From an uncultured Lachnospiraceae bacterium (GTDB lineage Bacteria > Bacillota > Clostridia > Lachnospirales > Lachnospiraceae): a DNA stretch of 14,132 nucleotides. The DNA is taken from contig CAMALD010000008.1 of NCBI GenBank assembly GCA_945836355.1, positions 1 through 14,132 on the forward strand, written 5' to 3'. Under the pieces are notes generated by a model, which worked only from the letters and a program-made list of their open reading frames with translations, did not search any database and was not told the DNA's origin. Made by a program: the position numbers and the translations under genes. Every line of letters begins with the position of its first letter. Positions within the stretch are counted from its first letter, which is position 1. Positions 12,033 through 14,132 of this stretch are shown here, piece by piece.

Positions 12033-14132
12033 TCAATGCGCATCCAGCCAGTTGTCTCCTTCACCGGCTGATACCTCAAGCGGCACGCGAAGCTGTGCCG
12101 CGCCGGACATTTCTTCTATCAGAATCTGTTTCACCGCTTCCTTTTCCTCCACGGCTGTCTCAACCAAAAGCTCATCATGAATCTGCAGCAGCAGTCTTGA
12201 GCGGTAACTACCCTCAATCAGCCTGCGATCCACACGCAGCATCGCTATTTTCATGATATCCGCAGCCGTTCCCTGAATCGGTGCGTTCATCGCCACACGC
12301 TCCTCCGCCTGCCTCTTCATGAAATTCGTGCTCGCAATATCCGGCAGCGGCCGGATGCGTCCAAACATAGTTCTGGACTCCTTTTTCTCCCTCGCGTCTG
12401 CCACCAGCCGGTCCATAAAAGCCTTCACGCCCGGATAGGTATCAAAATAATTCTTCATATATTTTTCTGCCTCATGGCGCGAGATGTTGAGCCCTTGTCC
12501 CAGCCCGAACGAACTAATGCCGTAAACAATCCCGAAGTTCACTGCCTTCGCGCGGCTTCTCTGTTCCTTCGTCACCTCCTCAAACGGCGTGTTAAACACC
12601 TGTGCAGCCGTAATGCGGTGAATATCCTGCGCCTCATTGTAAGCGGCAATCAGGCGCTCATCACCGGACATATGGGCCAGCACGCGCAGCTCAATCTGCG
12701 AATAATCCGCATCCAAAAAAACAAAACCCTCCTCCGGCACAAAGACGCGGCGAAGCTTGCTGCCCGCCTCCATGCGTATCGGAATATTCTGCAGATTCGG
12801 CTCGGTGCTGCTGATTCTTCCGGTTGCCGTAACCGTCTGGTGAAAGCTTCCGTGAATCCTGCCATCCTCCCCGATATACACCGCCAGCCCGTCCGCATAG
12901 GTGGATTTCAGCTTAGCAAGCTGTCTGTACTCCAGAATCCGGTCGACCACCGGATGCTCACCGGAAAGCCTCTCCAGCACCTCCGCCGAGGTCGAATAAC
13001 CGGTTTTCGTCTTTTTCCCGCCCTTAAGCCCCAGCTTTTCAAACATAATCATACCCAGCTGTTTTGGCGAATTGATATTAAACTGCTCGCCCGCAAGCTC
13101 CCATATCTCCTTCTCCAGCGCACTGACCCGGTTTCCAAGCTGCTCCGCGTATTTTGCAAGTTCATCCTTCTGCACCCGGATGCCTCTTTGCTGCATTGCA
13201 AACAAGGTAAATACCAGCGGCATCTCAAGTTCATAAAACAAATCGTCCAGCCCTTTTATCGTCAAAGCCTGCCTCAACCATCCCGCCAGCAAATAACTCA
13301 TATTACAGGACAGGATAGCGTGCTTTTTCACTCCGTCTGCTGCAAACAGCGCAGCCTCCGGCAGGGAGAGCTTCTGATACAAATCCTTTGCCTCCGGCAG
13401 CGCAATGCCGTACAGCTCATTTGCCAGCACTGCATAATCATATGCGCCGCGCAGCGGATTCAGAAGATAAGCTGCAATCCGGATGTCAAACATCTGCCTC
13501 TTTGCATGAAGCCGGTACAGAGCTTCCGCATCCAGCGCTCCCAGCTGCTCCTTTAACCCGTTTGTCACCAGCAGCATACCAAGCTCTGCAGCCTTGTAAA
13601 GCAGCCGCATCACTGTCTCTCCGTCCGTCCTTCCGACATAAACCCGCGCAGCATCCGTCATAAACGCAGCCTGATACACTTCTCCCCCGGAAACCAGGAG
13701 CTCAAACGCCAGAACCGCATTATCCTTTGCGGCAGCCTCAAGCACTTCCTCCGTAAGTTCAGAAAGCTCAAGGCTTTGCTCCGGCTCGCGGTAACCCGGC
13801 GCCGCTCCCGGCTCCTGCGCACTGTGTGCTTCCCCGCGCGGGCTGTCCGGTGCGTCCTTGTGCAGACTCATCGGTACATTCTTCTGCATCCCCTTCCGTG
13901 CAGACTCCGATGCACCACCAGATGACACAGCCTCACCCGCCGCATTCCCGGCTCCTACAGCACCCTCCGGCACACCCCCTGCAAACGGATTTCCTTCTCC
14001 TGCGGCCGCAAAACCATCCGCGTCCATGGCAGAACCCTCCTCCGGCACAGCGGAGAACGGATTCGCCTCAGCCGGCACAAAATCGTTTTCCTCCTCCCCG
14101 CTTTCGAGCTTTAAGGATTTAAACTCAAGACG
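12033..14132 (-). CDS. polA: DNA polymerase I, C-terminal 699 residues (5' end beyond right edge)
   Basis: The frame is open to the window end, so the gene starts outside; the GTG at 14078 is only an internal codon. The first visible residues, RLEFKSLKLE, match the end of the 5' nuclease domain. A low-complexity linker (about 11-118) follows, then a 3'-5' exonuclease-like domain (about 120-290) in which the catalytic DxE motif is missing: AFELLVSGG stands where DTET is expected. Proofreading is therefore probably absent, as in other Gram-positive Pol I enzymes. The polymerase domain is complete: TATGRISSTEPNLQNIPIR (435-453), motif A DADYSQIELR (474-483), motif B RSRAKAVNFGIVYG (525-538), motif C QIHDELLVE (650-658). 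The enzyme fills gaps in repair and Okazaki fragment maturation. coaE follows after 33 bases. Confidence 0.97.
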   Translation of the reverse strand, partial: RLEFKSLKLESGEEENDFVPAEANPFSAVPEEGSAMDADGFAAAGEGNPFAGGVPEGAVGAGNAAGEAVSSGGASESARKGMQKNVPMSLHKDAPDSPRGEAHSAQEPGAAPGYREPEQSLELSELTEEVLEAAAKDNAVLAFELLVSGGEVYQAAFMTDAARVYVGRTDGETVMRLLYKAAELGMLLVTNGLKEQLGALDAEALYRLHAKRQMFDIRIAAYLLNPLRGAYDYAVLANELYGIALPEAKDLYQKLSLPEAALFAADGVKKHAILSCNMSYLLAGWLRQALTIKGLDDLFYELEMPLVFTLFAMQQRGIRVQKDELAKYAEQLGNRVSALEKEIWELAGEQFNINSPKQLGMIMFEKLGLKGGKKTKTGYSTSAEVLERLSGEHPVVDRILEYRQLAKLKSTYADGLAVYIGEDGRIHGSFHQTVTATGRISSTEPNLQNIPIRMEAGSKLRRVFVPEEGFVFLDADYSQIELRVLAHMSGDERLIAAYNEAQDIHRITAAQVFNTPFEEVTKEQRSRAKAVNFGIVYGISSFGLGQGLNISRHEAEKYMKNYFDTYPGVKAFMDRLVADAREKKESRTMFGRIRPLPDIASTNFMKRQAEERVAMNAPIQGTAADIMKIAMLRVDRRLIEGSYRSRLLLQIHDELLVETAVEEKEAVKQILIEEMSGAAQLRVPLEVSAGEGDNWLDAH

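Noticed and set aside
12474..13556. A 360-codon plus-strand open frame opposite polA
   Set aside because: It lies over the conserved polymerase domain and its translation has the composition of an antisense frame.
14076..14078. GTG as the start of polA
   Set aside because: The frame continues upstream to the window edge and encodes the end of the 5' nuclease domain, so the GTG is an internal valine codon.

Overview
The window looks like chromosomal DNA of an endospore-forming, mid-GC clostridial Firmicute, probably a Lachnospiraceae-type gut anaerobe. The main evidence is a clear sigma-G sporulation factor, a Gram-positive style DNA polymerase I with a degenerate proofreading domain, strong GGAGG-type ribosome binding sites and tight minus-strand operons. 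The family assignment is inference; the sporulation link rests on sequence. All genes are on the minus strand except sigG. No stretch above 300 bases lacks a gene; the largest gap is the divergent promoter region at about 4935-5125.

Region 1 (1-4934, minus) is an eight-gene operon of membrane subunits of the Mrp/Mbh/complex I ion-pump superfamily. Read 5' to 3' its order is MrpE, MrpF, MrpG, an MbhD-like DUF4040 protein, an MbhE-MrpB fusion, MrpC (NuoK-like), an MrpD-like transporter, and a second NuoM/MrpD-like transporter cut by the left edge. MrpA exists only as its separate C-terminal modules, and the order matches mbhA-H of archaeal membrane-bound hydrogenases. It may therefore be the ion-translocating half of a larger redox complex whose other subunits lie beyond position 1. 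A perfect consensus sigma-A promoter (4985-5013) drives it.

Region 2 (about 5057-5902, plus) is sigG alone, behind a sigma-G-like promoter, divergent from the ion-pump operon. Its stop codon overlaps the stop of the next, convergent gene.

Region 3 (5899-11390, minus) is a three-gene operon with its own probable promoter: an unusual FtsA-like ATPase with a C-terminal chain of beta-grasp-like units and a recent 63-bp in-frame tandem duplication, a six-TM GAF-GGDEF diguanylate cyclase without an inhibitory site, and a YSH1-type beta-CASP metallo-beta-lactamase nuclease. This grouping of cytoskeleton-like, c-di-GMP and RNA-processing genes is the least explained part of the window.

Region 4 (11391-14132, minus) holds coaE (dephospho-CoA kinase) directly downstream of polA, whose 5' end lies beyond the right edge. 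The visible PolA part starts at the end of the 5' nuclease domain and has a long low-complexity linker before an inactive exonuclease domain and an intact polymerase domain.
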